The position numbers were made by a program, and so were the translations under genes. From UBA5070 sp035913415 (GTDB lineage Bacteria; Fibrobacterota; Fibrobacteria; UBA5070), in assembly GCA_035913415.1 (NCBI GenBank), contig JAMIIV010000069.1, positions 1 through 26,310 on the forward strand: a stretch of DNA of 26,310 nucleotides, given 5' to 3'. The notes beneath the pieces are model-generated. The model did not search any database. It saw only the letters and a list, made by a program, of their open reading frames with translations, and was not told where the DNA came from. Below, in pieces: positions 7,615 through 14,545 of the stretch (its first letter is position 1; every line of letters starts with the position of its first letter).

Positions 7615-7667
7615 ACCGCGGCAGATCTAGTTGTGGGGCCGGACCCCACAACTAGATCTGCCGCGGT
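7615..7667. repeat. Perfect inverted repeat with 24-bp arms and 5-nt loop
   Basis: The arms run 7615-7638 and 7644-7667 and are exact complements, each containing AGATCT. A smaller hairpin (GTGGGA/TCCCAC, 7573-7591) lies just before it. The pair sits 78 bp after the cbiB stop codon, in the 279-bp gap facing the convergent gene that ends at 7817. No T-run follows on either side. It could be a strong bidirectional terminator, a mobile-element remnant or a protein-binding site. I see no gene in this gap. Confidence 0.85.
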
Positions 7668-7816
7668 TCGAAGCGACCACCGCCCCACAGGTGCCAGGAA
7701 ATGTCGTTGGTGGTATTCTACGTGTGGCGCATTCCCGAGGAAATCTGGCCCCCCGGGGCGACGGCCAGCAAATGCTGGATACGAAGGAGGAACACTCTCC
7801 ACACGGCGAATGTGCT

Positions 7817-8425
7817 TCAGGGATTGGAACGAAAGAATGGGTCGGAGAAGTCCCACGCCAGACCCAGAGACACTCCGGAGTTCGACAGCGATGGGCGGCT
7901 TGCATAGCGTTTGAATACGCCGAACTCGATGCAGTAGAGCACCGCGTTGGCTTCCAGGGTTTCGGCGACGGCGAAGCCCGGGACCAGGAGTTCCAGGTGG
8001 TGTCCAACCAACAGACTGAAGTGGGGGAGTTCACCACCGACGCGTATGCCATTGACGGCACTTGCCAGGGCGGCGATCCCTTTCAGGCCTTTCCCTGTCG
8101 GGCTCTGGTCGTCGACGAGTTCCCGGATCCCCAGCAGGGTGATCGGCACAACGGTGTTTACAGGCAGGAATGTCGTTCCTTCGGTGTGCGTGAATCCCGC
8201 CCGAACGACCTCGCCCTGCATCGCCATGCCCATGGCCACGCCGAGCATCCAATTGGCCCTCATGTCCCGCGGTCCGTAGCGGACAATGCCTGCGGTGGTG
8301 TAAAGGAGGTCGCCGTGGGCCTCGATGGTGGATGCACCCGCCAGGAGCAAGAAGCCTAGGAGTGCCGCCATTGGGGATGCACGGAGCCTGGGTTCCCGCG
8401 ATCGGACCTTGCAGGCCCCTTCCAT
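7817..8425 (-). CDS. Secreted or envelope protein of unknown function
   Basis: I do not recognise this family. From the ATG at 8425 it is 202 residues: a basic n-region (KVRSREPRLR), a hydrophobic core (MAALLGFLLLAGA), and a likely cleavage near ASTIEAHG, so it should be exported. The mature part alternates small and hydrophobic residues and ends with a strand-like stretch rich in aromatic residues (LAWDFSDPFFRSNP), which may suggest a beta-rich outer-membrane protein. An in-frame ATG at 8371 would shorten the n-region. It lies 197 bp downstream of the lipoprotein gene on the same strand, and that gap holds no gene I can support. It may belong to the same transcript as the polyamine genes, but the gap makes this uncertain. 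Confidence 0.6.
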   Translation of the reverse strand: MEGACKVRSREPRLRASPMAALLGFLLLAGASTIEAHGDLLYTTAGIVRYGPRDMRANWMLGVAMGMAMQGEVVRAGFTHTEGTTFLPVNTVVPITLLGIRELVDDQSPTGKGLKGIAALASAVNGIRVGGELPHFSLLVGHHLELLVPGFAVAETLEANAVLYCIEFGVFKRYASRPSLSNSGVSLGLAWDFSDPFFRSNP

Positions 8426-8622
8426 TCGGTGATCTGGCCGGGCTCGCCAGGATTCGCAGTCGCCGCGAGAAATGTCGAGGGGAACCGATGCGGCGAGGGA
8501 TGGGGTTCTCCCCTGGCGCTTCAGGTGCGGAGTGATGGCTGGCTTGGGATCGCGCGGGTTGAGGCTCCGGGGGTCGCCCATCGAACCGGTCGCGCACTTG
8601 GGGTGGATCCCAGGAATCCTCA

Positions 8623-9537
8623 TCAGTCTCCTGCGCGCAGACCGCGCAGCCGGGACTCGAGTCCGTCCCGGACCGCTTCCAGCTCCGGAGATCCCCGCAG
8701 CCCGGCGGCATCCAGCGCGTCTACCCATTCCGCCATGACCTCGTGGATGGGGGAGTCGAAGGGTTGGGCGACCAGGCGGCGCCAGGCGGGGAGTCGGCCT
8801 GGATGGACTTGGCCCTCCTCATCGAAGCAGGGATCGAATTCGTCGCGGCCGATCAGGTATTCGGCAAGCAGCAGGGCGTCCTGACGGGCTTGGTCGGCGG
8901 CCACGCTCCCCTGGTAGGTGCGGTGGATGGATTCGAGGGAGAGGATGCGCGACGACAGGCTGTCCCAGGGAATCTCGATGCCTTCCTGGTTGGTCAGGGG
9001 CATCCGGTCCGCTCCGGCACGGAAGTTCATGTAGGCGCGGGTGGAAGGAGTCAGGAGGTCTTCCAGGAGGTCCAAACGCGCTCCCACATGGGGGAGGACG
9101 AAGAGTTCACCTTCGATCACGTCGTAGATCAGTCCGGCGCGGCCAAGCCACATCTTGATGCGCTGGCGTCGGCTCGAGTCTTGGTCGTCGGGGTACAATG
9201 CCCCCAGAACGGCGGGGTCGCGATTGGCCCAGGCGACCATGCTGTCGGCGGAGTCATGGGTATCCCAGGTCCGCACCAGCACCAGCAGGGCGGAATCTCT
9301 CTCCCGCCCCAGGGGGATCGCGCGGACTTCCGCGAGCGCGGCCTCCAACGAGACCAGAATGGATCGCGACCAGCGCTGGCACTCCCGCAAGACAGGATCC
9401 GTCTCGACGGAATCCGTCATAAAAGTGGTGTCAACGGCCGCCGAATCGATCGAGGGAGGCGGGGCGGGGGACTTGTCCTCGGTCCGGCAGGCCGCCAGGA
9501 ATAGGATCGTCGTCAAGGGCAGGAGGAAGGTTCTCAT
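8623..9537 (-). CDS. Lipoprotein of unknown function, coupled to speD
   Basis: This 304-residue protein has a clear type II signal: hydrophobic core, then LAAC with the lipid cysteine at 17. The next residue is Arg, not Asp, so outer-membrane sorting is expected under E. coli rules. The mature part is mostly helical and begins with a proline- and acid-rich linker (residues 20-50). I recognise no enzyme motif. The ATG overlaps the speD stop as ATGA, and GGAG lies six bases upstream, so it is translated together with speD. This tight link suggests that it serves the same pathway at the cell envelope, but its role cannot be read from the sequence. Confidence 0.75.
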   Translation of the reverse strand: MRTFLLPLTTILFLAACRTEDKSPAPPPSIDSAAVDTTFMTDSVETDPVLRECQRWSRSILVSLEAALAEVRAIPLGRERDSALLVLVRTWDTHDSADSMVAWANRDPAVLGALYPDDQDSSRRQRIKMWLGRAGLIYDVIEGELFVLPHVGARLDLLEDLLTPSTRAYMNFRAGADRMPLTNQEGIEIPWDSLSSRILSLESIHRTYQGSVAADQARQDALLLAEYLIGRDEFDPCFDEEGQVHPGRLPAWRRLVAQPFDSPIHEVMAEWVDALDAAGLRGSPELEAVRDGLESRLRGLRAGD

Positions 9538-9941
9538 ACAAGGCTCCGATCAGGCCCGGGCCCGGTTTGCGGGAGTGGCGGAGCAGGGTTGGCGCGCGCG
9601 GCTCCCCGCTCCAGGATGCGGCTGTCGCACGATGTCGCTTGCAGGGATTCGCACAGCAGCGATGGAATCCTTCGGCAGATGTCGGGGCGTCCGCAGGTGA
9701 ACACGTCCACGGCGGCGTAGCCGTGTTCGGGCCAGGTGTGGATGGTGGCGTGCGATTCGGCGAGGATCGCCACGCCGCTCACCCCATGTGGCTCGAACTG
9801 GTGGAAGTGGCTGGAAATGCGCGTGGCGCCGGCGCGGTCCAGGGCGGCATCCATGAGCAAACGGACCGGTTCCACTTCGGAAAGCAGAAAGGAGGGACAC
9901 CCGTGCAGCTCCAGGAGCAGATGATACCCCAGCGGGGTCAT
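9534..9941 (-). CDS. speD: S-adenosylmethionine decarboxylase proenzyme, class 1b (SpeD)
   Basis: SpeD makes decarboxylated AdoMet, the aminopropyl donor for spermidine. The protein is 135 residues. The ESHATIHTWPEHGYAAVDVFTCG region contains S63, which self-cleaves to form the pyruvoyl cofactor, plus H68 and C83. These are the same positions known in the Thermotoga maritima enzyme. The last 25 or so residues are a proline-rich tail not needed in the family. The ATG at 9941 is chosen because it overlaps the spermidine synthase stop (ATGA), has AGGTGG just upstream and gives the family N-terminus. The gene lies directly between spermidine synthase and the lipoprotein. Confidence 0.94.
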   Translation of the reverse strand: MTPLGYHLLLELHGCPSFLLSEVEPVRLLMDAALDRAGATRISSHFHQFEPHGVSGVAILAESHATIHTWPEHGYAAVDVFTCGRPDICRRIPSLLCESLQATSCDSRILERGAARANPAPPLPQTGPGPDRSLV

Positions 9942-11473
9942 TCGTCCACCTGGTAGTAGTCGACCACCACGGGCCGATCCAGGGTGCTGGGAGCCGCGGG
10001 TACGGGCCCCATGTCCGGAGGGAGGTGAAATACCATCTGCCAAGTGGAGTCGGTCAAAAAGCGAAGGCCTGGAGGGAGGGGAGAGCTGGGACTGTCCAGT
10101 CGGTGCCGCGAGGCGATCTGGAATCCCCAGATGCCGAAGCTCGGCAGATACACGGTCATGGGACGCACATGGATGGTGTCGTCAGGAGTGCTCAACGAGC
10201 GCAGAGTGTTGTGGATGCTCCAGTAGGCGCGGCGGGTCTGCCAAGGGCTTCCCGACTGCACGCAGAGCGCCCCTTGGGCCGAGAGCCGGCTCATGGCCAT
10301 GCCGTAGAATGCCGTGGAATAGAGTTTGGCCAGGGAAGGGTCGGAAGGGTCGGGGAGGTCGGCCAGGATGAGATCCCACGAGCTGGTGTCGTGGCGCAGG
10401 AACGCGAAGGCGTCGTTGTTGACGACGCGCACGCGGGGATCGTGCAACGAACTGTCGTTGAGCGCCAGCAGCATGGGGTTGCGCCGGAACAATTCCGTGA
10501 CGGCCGGATCGAGGTCGACCAGGACAATGCTGTCGATGCCCGGATGGCGACGCAGTTCGCGCACGGCCAACCCGTCGCCGCCGCCCAGCACCAGCACGCG
10601 ACGCAGATTCGGGACAAAACTTGCTGGCACGTGCACCAGGGTTTCGTGGTAGCGGTGTTCATCCACGCTGCAGAACTGGAGGTGCCCGTCGAGGAAGAAA
10701 CGGATGTCGTTCTTGCGGCGCGTCACGACCAGTTTCTGGTATTGGCTCTGTTCGGACAACAGGATGGGATGCCGGTACAGGCGACTTTCGAAGAATCCGG
10801 CAAGTGGCTCGCAGAAGATCAGGGAAGTCGAGAGGATCGCCAGCGTGGAGAGGCCGAAGGCGGCCAGCAGATTGCGCCGTGGGCCAGCCTGGACCCGGAA
10901 GTGCCACAATAGCACCAGGCCCACGAGGGTGTTGGCGATCCCCGTGACGATGCCACCCTGCAGCAATCCCAAATGGGGCAACAGGAGGTAGGGGAACAGC
11001 AACGAGGCGGCCAGGGCTCCGGCATAGTCGACCGTGAGCACGTTGGCCACATTGACGCGCGTGGAGCGTGTGTCTTCCAGGACCATCAGGACCAGCGGGA
11101 TTTCCAGCCCGACAAGCGTGCCCACCGCCGACGTGAAGGCCAGCAGGACGGGCACGTAGAGGGCCGTCCAGGCGAAGGCAAAAAAGCCCACCAGGCCCAT
11201 CGCACCGCCGACGAGGCCGACGAGGAATTCCACCACCAACAGGCGAGGCAGGGGAGCGCCCTTCACGTGCCGAGACAGGTACGAGCCCAGCCCCATGCTC
11301 GAAAGGAACACGCCGATGACCATCGAGAATTGGGCGACCGAATTACCCAACAGGTAGCTGGACAAGGTGGCGGCCAACAACTGGTACACCAGGCCACAGG
11401 TGGCCAGGGCGAACGTACCGGCCAGGAGAATGGTTCCAAGCCGGTCGGGGAGACGTGACGGCTCGGAACTCAA
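9938..11473 (-). CDS. Membrane-embedded spermidine synthase (SpeE-like, seven N-terminal helices)
   Basis: This 511-residue protein has about seven membrane helices (residues 13-221) fused to a polyamine synthase domain (about 245-450). The synthase part shows LDGHLQ (261-266), YHE (275-277), GGGDG for decarboxylated AdoMet (297-301), DLDP (320-323) and DLPDPSDP (372-379) with the catalytic acids. It should transfer an aminopropyl group to putrescine or a related amine at the membrane. The start is not an ATG. The best choice is TTG at 11473, which overlaps the DUF350 stop as TTGA, in line with the overlaps of its neighbours; TTG at 11518 is the alternative. The speD gene follows with an ATGA overlap, so the substrate-making and substrate-using enzymes are made together. 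Confidence 0.9.
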   Translation of the reverse strand: MSSEPSRLPDRLGTILLAGTFALATCGLVYQLLAATLSSYLLGNSVAQFSMVIGVFLSSMGLGSYLSRHVKGAPLPRLLVVEFLVGLVGGAMGLVGFFAFAWTALYVPVLLAFTSAVGTLVGLEIPLVLMVLEDTRSTRVNVANVLTVDYAGALAASLLFPYLLLPHLGLLQGGIVTGIANTLVGLVLLWHFRVQAGPRRNLLAAFGLSTLAILSTSLIFCEPLAGFFESRLYRHPILLSEQSQYQKLVVTRRKNDIRFFLDGHLQFCSVDEHRYHETLVHVPASFVPNLRRVLVLGGGDGLAVRELRRHPGIDSIVLVDLDPAVTELFRRNPMLLALNDSSLHDPRVRVVNNDAFAFLRHDTSSWDLILADLPDPSDPSLAKLYSTAFYGMAMSRLSAQGALCVQSGSPWQTRRAYWSIHNTLRSLSTPDDTIHVRPMTVYLPSFGIWGFQIASRHRLDSPSSPLPPGLRFLTDSTWQMVFHLPPDMGPVPAAPSTLDRPVVVDYYQVDE

Positions 11474-11688
11474 CGGAGAACGGCGGAGATCAGAATGGCC
11501 GAGGCGATGATGCCGCAACCCAGCACGATGGCCAAGGCGGTGTTCTGGTCTTCTTCGATCTCCTTGCGCAGCGAGAAGGGGAGCACCTTGCTGGTGACCC
11601 AGATGCTGAGCCCGAAGAGGGCGGCTCCCACGACGTAATACACGATCGTGAGGAACAGTTGATGCAGTTCATGTTCGATGCCGGGCAT
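11470..11688 (-). CDS. DUF350 family small membrane protein
   Basis: This 72-residue protein has two membrane helices (about 10-32 and 47-70) separated by a short charged loop that includes RKEIEEDQNTALA. It matches the DUF350 family, which includes E. coli YjfL. The function is not known; the family is often found beside polyamine-type genes and DUF4178 genes. The ATG is preceded by GGAG six bases upstream. The gene overlaps the spermidine synthase start by 4 bp and follows the 62-residue gene by 21 bp. Confidence 0.85.
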   Translation of the reverse strand: MPGIEHELHQLFLTIVYYVVGAALFGLSIWVTSKVLPFSLRKEIEEDQNTALAIVLGCGIIASAILISAVLR

Positions 11689-11709
11689 GGGAGCTCCGTG
11701 GATTGGGGG

Positions 11710-11898
11710 TCATTTGCCGCTGCGGAATCCACCACCGTCGTCATCGCCGTAATACGATCCGCCGAAGCCGGTGCGGGTGGAGAAGTTGCGTTTGTCTTCG
11801 AAAGGTCGCTTGACGTGTGTCGAACGCAGTCGGGATGCGCCCAGGAACACCAGGAGCATCAGAAGCTGGAATCCGAGAATGACGCCTGTGGCCTTCAT
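11710..11898 (-). CDS. 62-residue membrane peptide in the DUF4178/polyamine operon
   Basis: I do not recognise a family. The peptide has one hydrophobic helix (about residues 5-23), a basic stretch (RLRSTHVKR) and a glycine- and aspartate-rich tail with YYGDDDGGG. The ATG overlaps the DUF4178 stop codon as ATGA, which is the main evidence that it is real. The spacing to DUF350 is 21 bp. It may be a small subunit or anchor for the membrane proteins on either side. Confidence 0.7.
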   Translation of the reverse strand: MKATGVILGFQLLMLLVFLGASRLRSTHVKRPFEDKRNFSTRTGFGGSYYGDDDGGGFRSGK

Positions 11899-13796
11899 GA
11901 GGGGATTCCGTCGCGCTTGAGGAAGAAGTGGCCCACGACCGCCGCCAACACGGAGAGGATCGCGAAGAATCCGGCCATCGGTGCGGACGGTTTCTGCGTG
12001 CTCTGGAGAGTCAGCGAGGCCGGCAGGGGAGCGGAAGACGACACCATGGCCGCACCGTCTTGCGCACGCGGGCTGCGCACTTGGCAGCCAGCCTCGCGGA
12101 TGTCCTGTCCGAGGTGGGTGCGTTCTTCGCACAGGATCTGTCCGCCCGCGTCCTGCACCTTGAGGACTAAGTCCACGCGGCTCTCGCGGGGAACACCACC
12201 GAGAGTGATTTCCTGCCAACCCCTCGACAGCGGCAGATAGGCCGATGCGGTGGTCGTGGAACCCATGCGCGAGACCAGCGGCGGGGTGATCTGCTGGCCC
12301 GATCCGCAGCGAGTGAGGAAGAACAGGGCGAAGGCGAGCGAGCCCAGGACGGCCAGGCGATAGGCCATGGGGGAGTAGGGCTTGACCGCACGCGATCCCG
12401 AGCCGAAGACTTGAGTTCCCGAGCCACCTGTGCCGCCGACGGGGGGGAATCCCACCTCGATATCAGAATCCGACACTGGTTTGTAGAGGCTGTGTTCCAG
12501 TTCGGTGGAACTCCACTCCACGTAGTAGGCGCGTTGCCCGTTGCGCCACGAGGCGTATTCGGTGCGATCACCCACCCGGGCGTTCCAGGGCAGCTCGCCT
12601 TCCACGTAATCGATCGTGGTGCAGCCGCTCCAGGAGCGGGTCATCACCTGCCCGAAACGCGTCAGGTTGCGGGGCGGCGACTTCGCCAGGGAGCGTTGCG
12701 GAGCGGACCCGTCAGACGGAATCTGCCACAACCAGCCCGACTCCTCCTTGAGCAACCAGCGGTATCCGAGCGAGGGTTCGTGGAGCAGGTATTCGGCGGT
12801 GTGCTCGACCTCTCCATCGTCGGACTCTGACTGGCGGATGCGCGCGACCACCATCCACGACTGGCCGTCCAGTGTTCCCGTGGCCCCCAGGCGCAGACGG
12901 TCATCGAATGACGGTCGACGACGGCCTTCGCCCTTGGCGAGAAAGGTCGCTTTGCCGTCCCGCAGGGTGGAAAGACCACCACACGAGGGGCAATGGAGCT
13001 CCGCCGCGGCCGCCGTGAAGACATGCAAGTCCTTTCCGCATCCCCCGCAAGCCAACGACGAAAGGGGAGTGTGGAACGTACCGCCACAGGAGGGGCAGAT
13101 CTCGGAATCTCGGGTTTCCGGAAGTCCGGAGGCACCGCACGAGACACACCGGAGCAGGGCGGTTGGAGCCGGGGAAGGGGGGCGGAAAGACGCCGGCAGA
13201 TCCTTCCCGATGACCAGTTTGCGTCCGGCGAAGGCTCGGGCGGAGCCCTGTGCAGGAATTTCGATGGAGGCGACCAGGTCGGGCTCGCAGACGGCTTCGA
13301 GATAGGTGAGGGGCTCCCCCGGTCGATCCAACCAGGGAACGGCACCTGCGGCTCCCGTGGCCGTGGCCGTGTCGCGCTCGACAACCGTGAAGGATTTGCC
13401 TTGGAGCTCCAGAATATCGCCAGGCTGAATGGATCCCAAATCTGTTTCTGGAACCGGAATTTCAATTTGGACCAGGATGCCATCGCCATCTTCGGCGACC
13501 CAGGCCGTTTTCTGGCCACTGACGGCAAACCATTCATCCCAGGCCCCCGCCGCAAATTCGACCCGCAGGCGCCCGATCAACTGGAACGACTTCCCCATCA
13601 ACTCGTACGATTGGCCCAGCGAAAGGATGCCGGTGGGAGGCAGAAGCACCGACATTTTGCCCGCCGTACGGGCCGAGCCGTTCTCGGTCACAAATCCGGA
13701 TTGGCAATATGGACATACCCCGGCGGCCGCAAAGCGCAGGTCGAGCCCGTGGAGGGCGCCACATGAAGGGCAATTCTGGGAGGCGGAGCCGGTCAC
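11895..13796 (-). CDS. Two-domain DUF4178 membrane protein with zinc ribbons
   Basis: The 633-residue product has an N-terminal zinc ribbon (CPSC...CPYC, about 9-33), a first DUF4178-like domain (about 55-175), a cluster of further CxxC pairs (216-272), a second DUF4178-like domain (about 300-450), a membrane helix (about 478-496), a domain of about 110 residues with two cysteines, and a final helix (about 608-625). The zinc and DUF4178 parts should be cytoplasmic, with the middle segment outside. The function of DUF4178 is unknown. The GTG at 13796 begins just before the zinc ribbon and follows a TAAGAT box by 7 nt. A GTG at 13910 would add 38 residues of no clear character. The stop overlaps the next gene (ATGA). 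It is probably the core scaffold of this operon. Confidence 0.82.
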   Translation of the reverse strand: MTGSASQNCPSCGALHGLDLRFAAAGVCPYCQSGFVTENGSARTAGKMSVLLPPTGILSLGQSYELMGKSFQLIGRLRVEFAAGAWDEWFAVSGQKTAWVAEDGDGILVQIEIPVPETDLGSIQPGDILELQGKSFTVVERDTATATGAAGAVPWLDRPGEPLTYLEAVCEPDLVASIEIPAQGSARAFAGRKLVIGKDLPASFRPPSPAPTALLRCVSCGASGLPETRDSEICPSCGGTFHTPLSSLACGGCGKDLHVFTAAAAELHCPSCGGLSTLRDGKATFLAKGEGRRRPSFDDRLRLGATGTLDGQSWMVVARIRQSESDDGEVEHTAEYLLHEPSLGYRWLLKEESGWLWQIPSDGSAPQRSLAKSPPRNLTRFGQVMTRSWSGCTTIDYVEGELPWNARVGDRTEYASWRNGQRAYYVEWSSTELEHSLYKPVSDSDIEVGFPPVGGTGGSGTQVFGSGSRAVKPYSPMAYRLAVLGSLAFALFFLTRCGSGQQITPPLVSRMGSTTTASAYLPLSRGWQEITLGGVPRESRVDLVLKVQDAGGQILCEERTHLGQDIREAGCQVRSPRAQDGAAMVSSSAPLPASLTLQSTQKPSAPMAGFFAILSVLAAVVGHFFLKRDGIPS

Positions 13797-13803
13797 CTTG
13801 GGA

Positions 13804-13809
13804 ATCTTA
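13804..13809 (-). promoter_or_regulatory. Putative -10 box for leaderless DUF4178 transcript
   Basis: TAAGAT on the minus strand lies 7 nt before the GTG at 13796, with no Shine-Dalgarno. If used, the polyamine operon would have its own promoter apart from the 89-residue gene upstream. Confidence 0.45.
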
Positions 13810-13916
13810 GAATCCCAGATCCTGTTTGGTGGCCCCACCTCAAATGGCGTTCTCTGGTATCGATGCCTCGATGGATGCGGCAGGACATGACCCCCTCGAG
13901 GATCACACACCGAGGC

Positions 13917-14186
13917 TCAGGCGCGGAAAAATTTGGTCCAGACGATGGCGAAGACCACTAGGGTGATAGCCATACCTAGGCCCCAGGTCCACGAACCATG
14001 GAAAAGTGTCTCGTTGTGCGCCATGGCGACGGCGGCATCCATAGCCGGACGGCCCCCAGCATTGGAGAGCCCTGCAAACCGATCCACGGGCTGGGTAGGA
14101 GGGATCCAGGCACCCTCAGGGTAGATAACGGGGGGATGGGCACAGTTAGCCCAGGGGAGGCGGCACAACAGAGAATCAAGGGACAT
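13917..14186 (-). CDS. 89-residue putative tail-anchored membrane protein
   Basis: I do not recognise a family. The N-terminal 65 residues carry two cysteines and many prolines (CRLPWANC, then PPVIYPEG). The C-terminus is one hydrophobic helix ending in a short basic tail (WTKFFRA), with no cleavable signal peptide. The ATG at 14186 is preceded by GGAG with 8 nt spacing, which supports a real gene. It lies 120 bp upstream of the DUF4178 start on the same strand, so it may be the first gene of that operon or a separate small gene. Confidence 0.55.
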   Translation of the reverse strand: MSLDSLLCRLPWANCAHPPVIYPEGAWIPPTQPVDRFAGLSNAGGRPAMDAAVAMAHNETLFHGSWTWGLGMAITLVVFAIVWTKFFRA

Positions 14187-14244
14187 GCGGAGACTCCAGG
14201 ACCAGGGGGCGTTGGTCGGGATCGGGTTTGGGGTGCAGGACCAA

Positions 14245-14250
14245 AGCATA
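14245..14250 (-). promoter_or_regulatory. Possible extended -10 promoter for the 89-residue gene
   Basis: On the minus strand TGTTATGCT gives TATGCT with an upstream TG, the extended -10 form. TTGAGC lies 15 bp before it as a weak, short-spaced -35. The start codon is 58 nt downstream, leaving room for the Shine-Dalgarno that this gene has. Confidence 0.35.
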
Positions 14251-14347
14251 ACACCACCCACCCCGGCTCAATGATTCTCTTCGATCCGAAGGAAACGGGG
14301 CATCTAAACAACTTTCGCGCCCGCCCGCCGCGCACCAAACCTGTTCG

Positions 14348-14363
14348 CATAATGATAATTATG
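14348..14363. promoter_or_regulatory. AT-rich palindrome CATAATGATAATTATG, Fur-box-like
   Basis: A 6-bp-arm palindrome (CATAAT/ATTATG) in a short AT-rich island, about 160 bp upstream of the 89-residue gene. By eye it agrees with the 19-bp Fur consensus at 14 positions (14347-14366 region). It could bind a Fur-family metal regulator, or just be an AT-rich upstream element. Confidence 0.3.
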
Positions 14364-14545
14364 TTAACTAGAGAATCGCGAAAAGCTGGGCGTGACGGGG
14401 TCTTGAGTTGACGGTCGGTCGATGATTCGCATCCTGGTACGACCCTCCTGCACGGAGGCTCATTAGACATATCGCCCGATCGAAGGCTGGTCTTGGATCG
14501 GGGCGCAAGATATCGCGACTCATTCTCGTTGCAATCCTGAGTGCC

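Larger units (their letters stand above)
14187..14545. other. 359-bp intergenic region upstream of the 89-residue gene
   Basis: No gene is seen here. The region lies between the SDR stop and the start of the 89-residue gene, both on the minus strand. It holds a possible extended -10 element and an AT-rich palindrome, listed separately. It is the natural place for the operon's control signals. Confidence 0.6.

Noticed and set aside
7605..7856. An 83-codon minus-strand frame across the 24-bp inverted repeat
   Set aside because: It overlaps the end of the secreted-protein gene and runs through both arms of the palindrome, has no Shine-Dalgarno or TANNNT box, and its product shows no fold or signal.
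8426..8728. N-terminal extension of the secreted protein up to 8728
   Set aside because: It would put more than 100 polar residues before an obvious signal peptide and overlap the lipoprotein gene by about 100 bp.
11895..13910. GTG at 13910 as start of the DUF4178 protein
   Set aside because: The 38 added residues show no conserved character, while the GTG at 13796 sits just before the zinc ribbon and 7 nt after a TAAGAT box. Not fully excluded.
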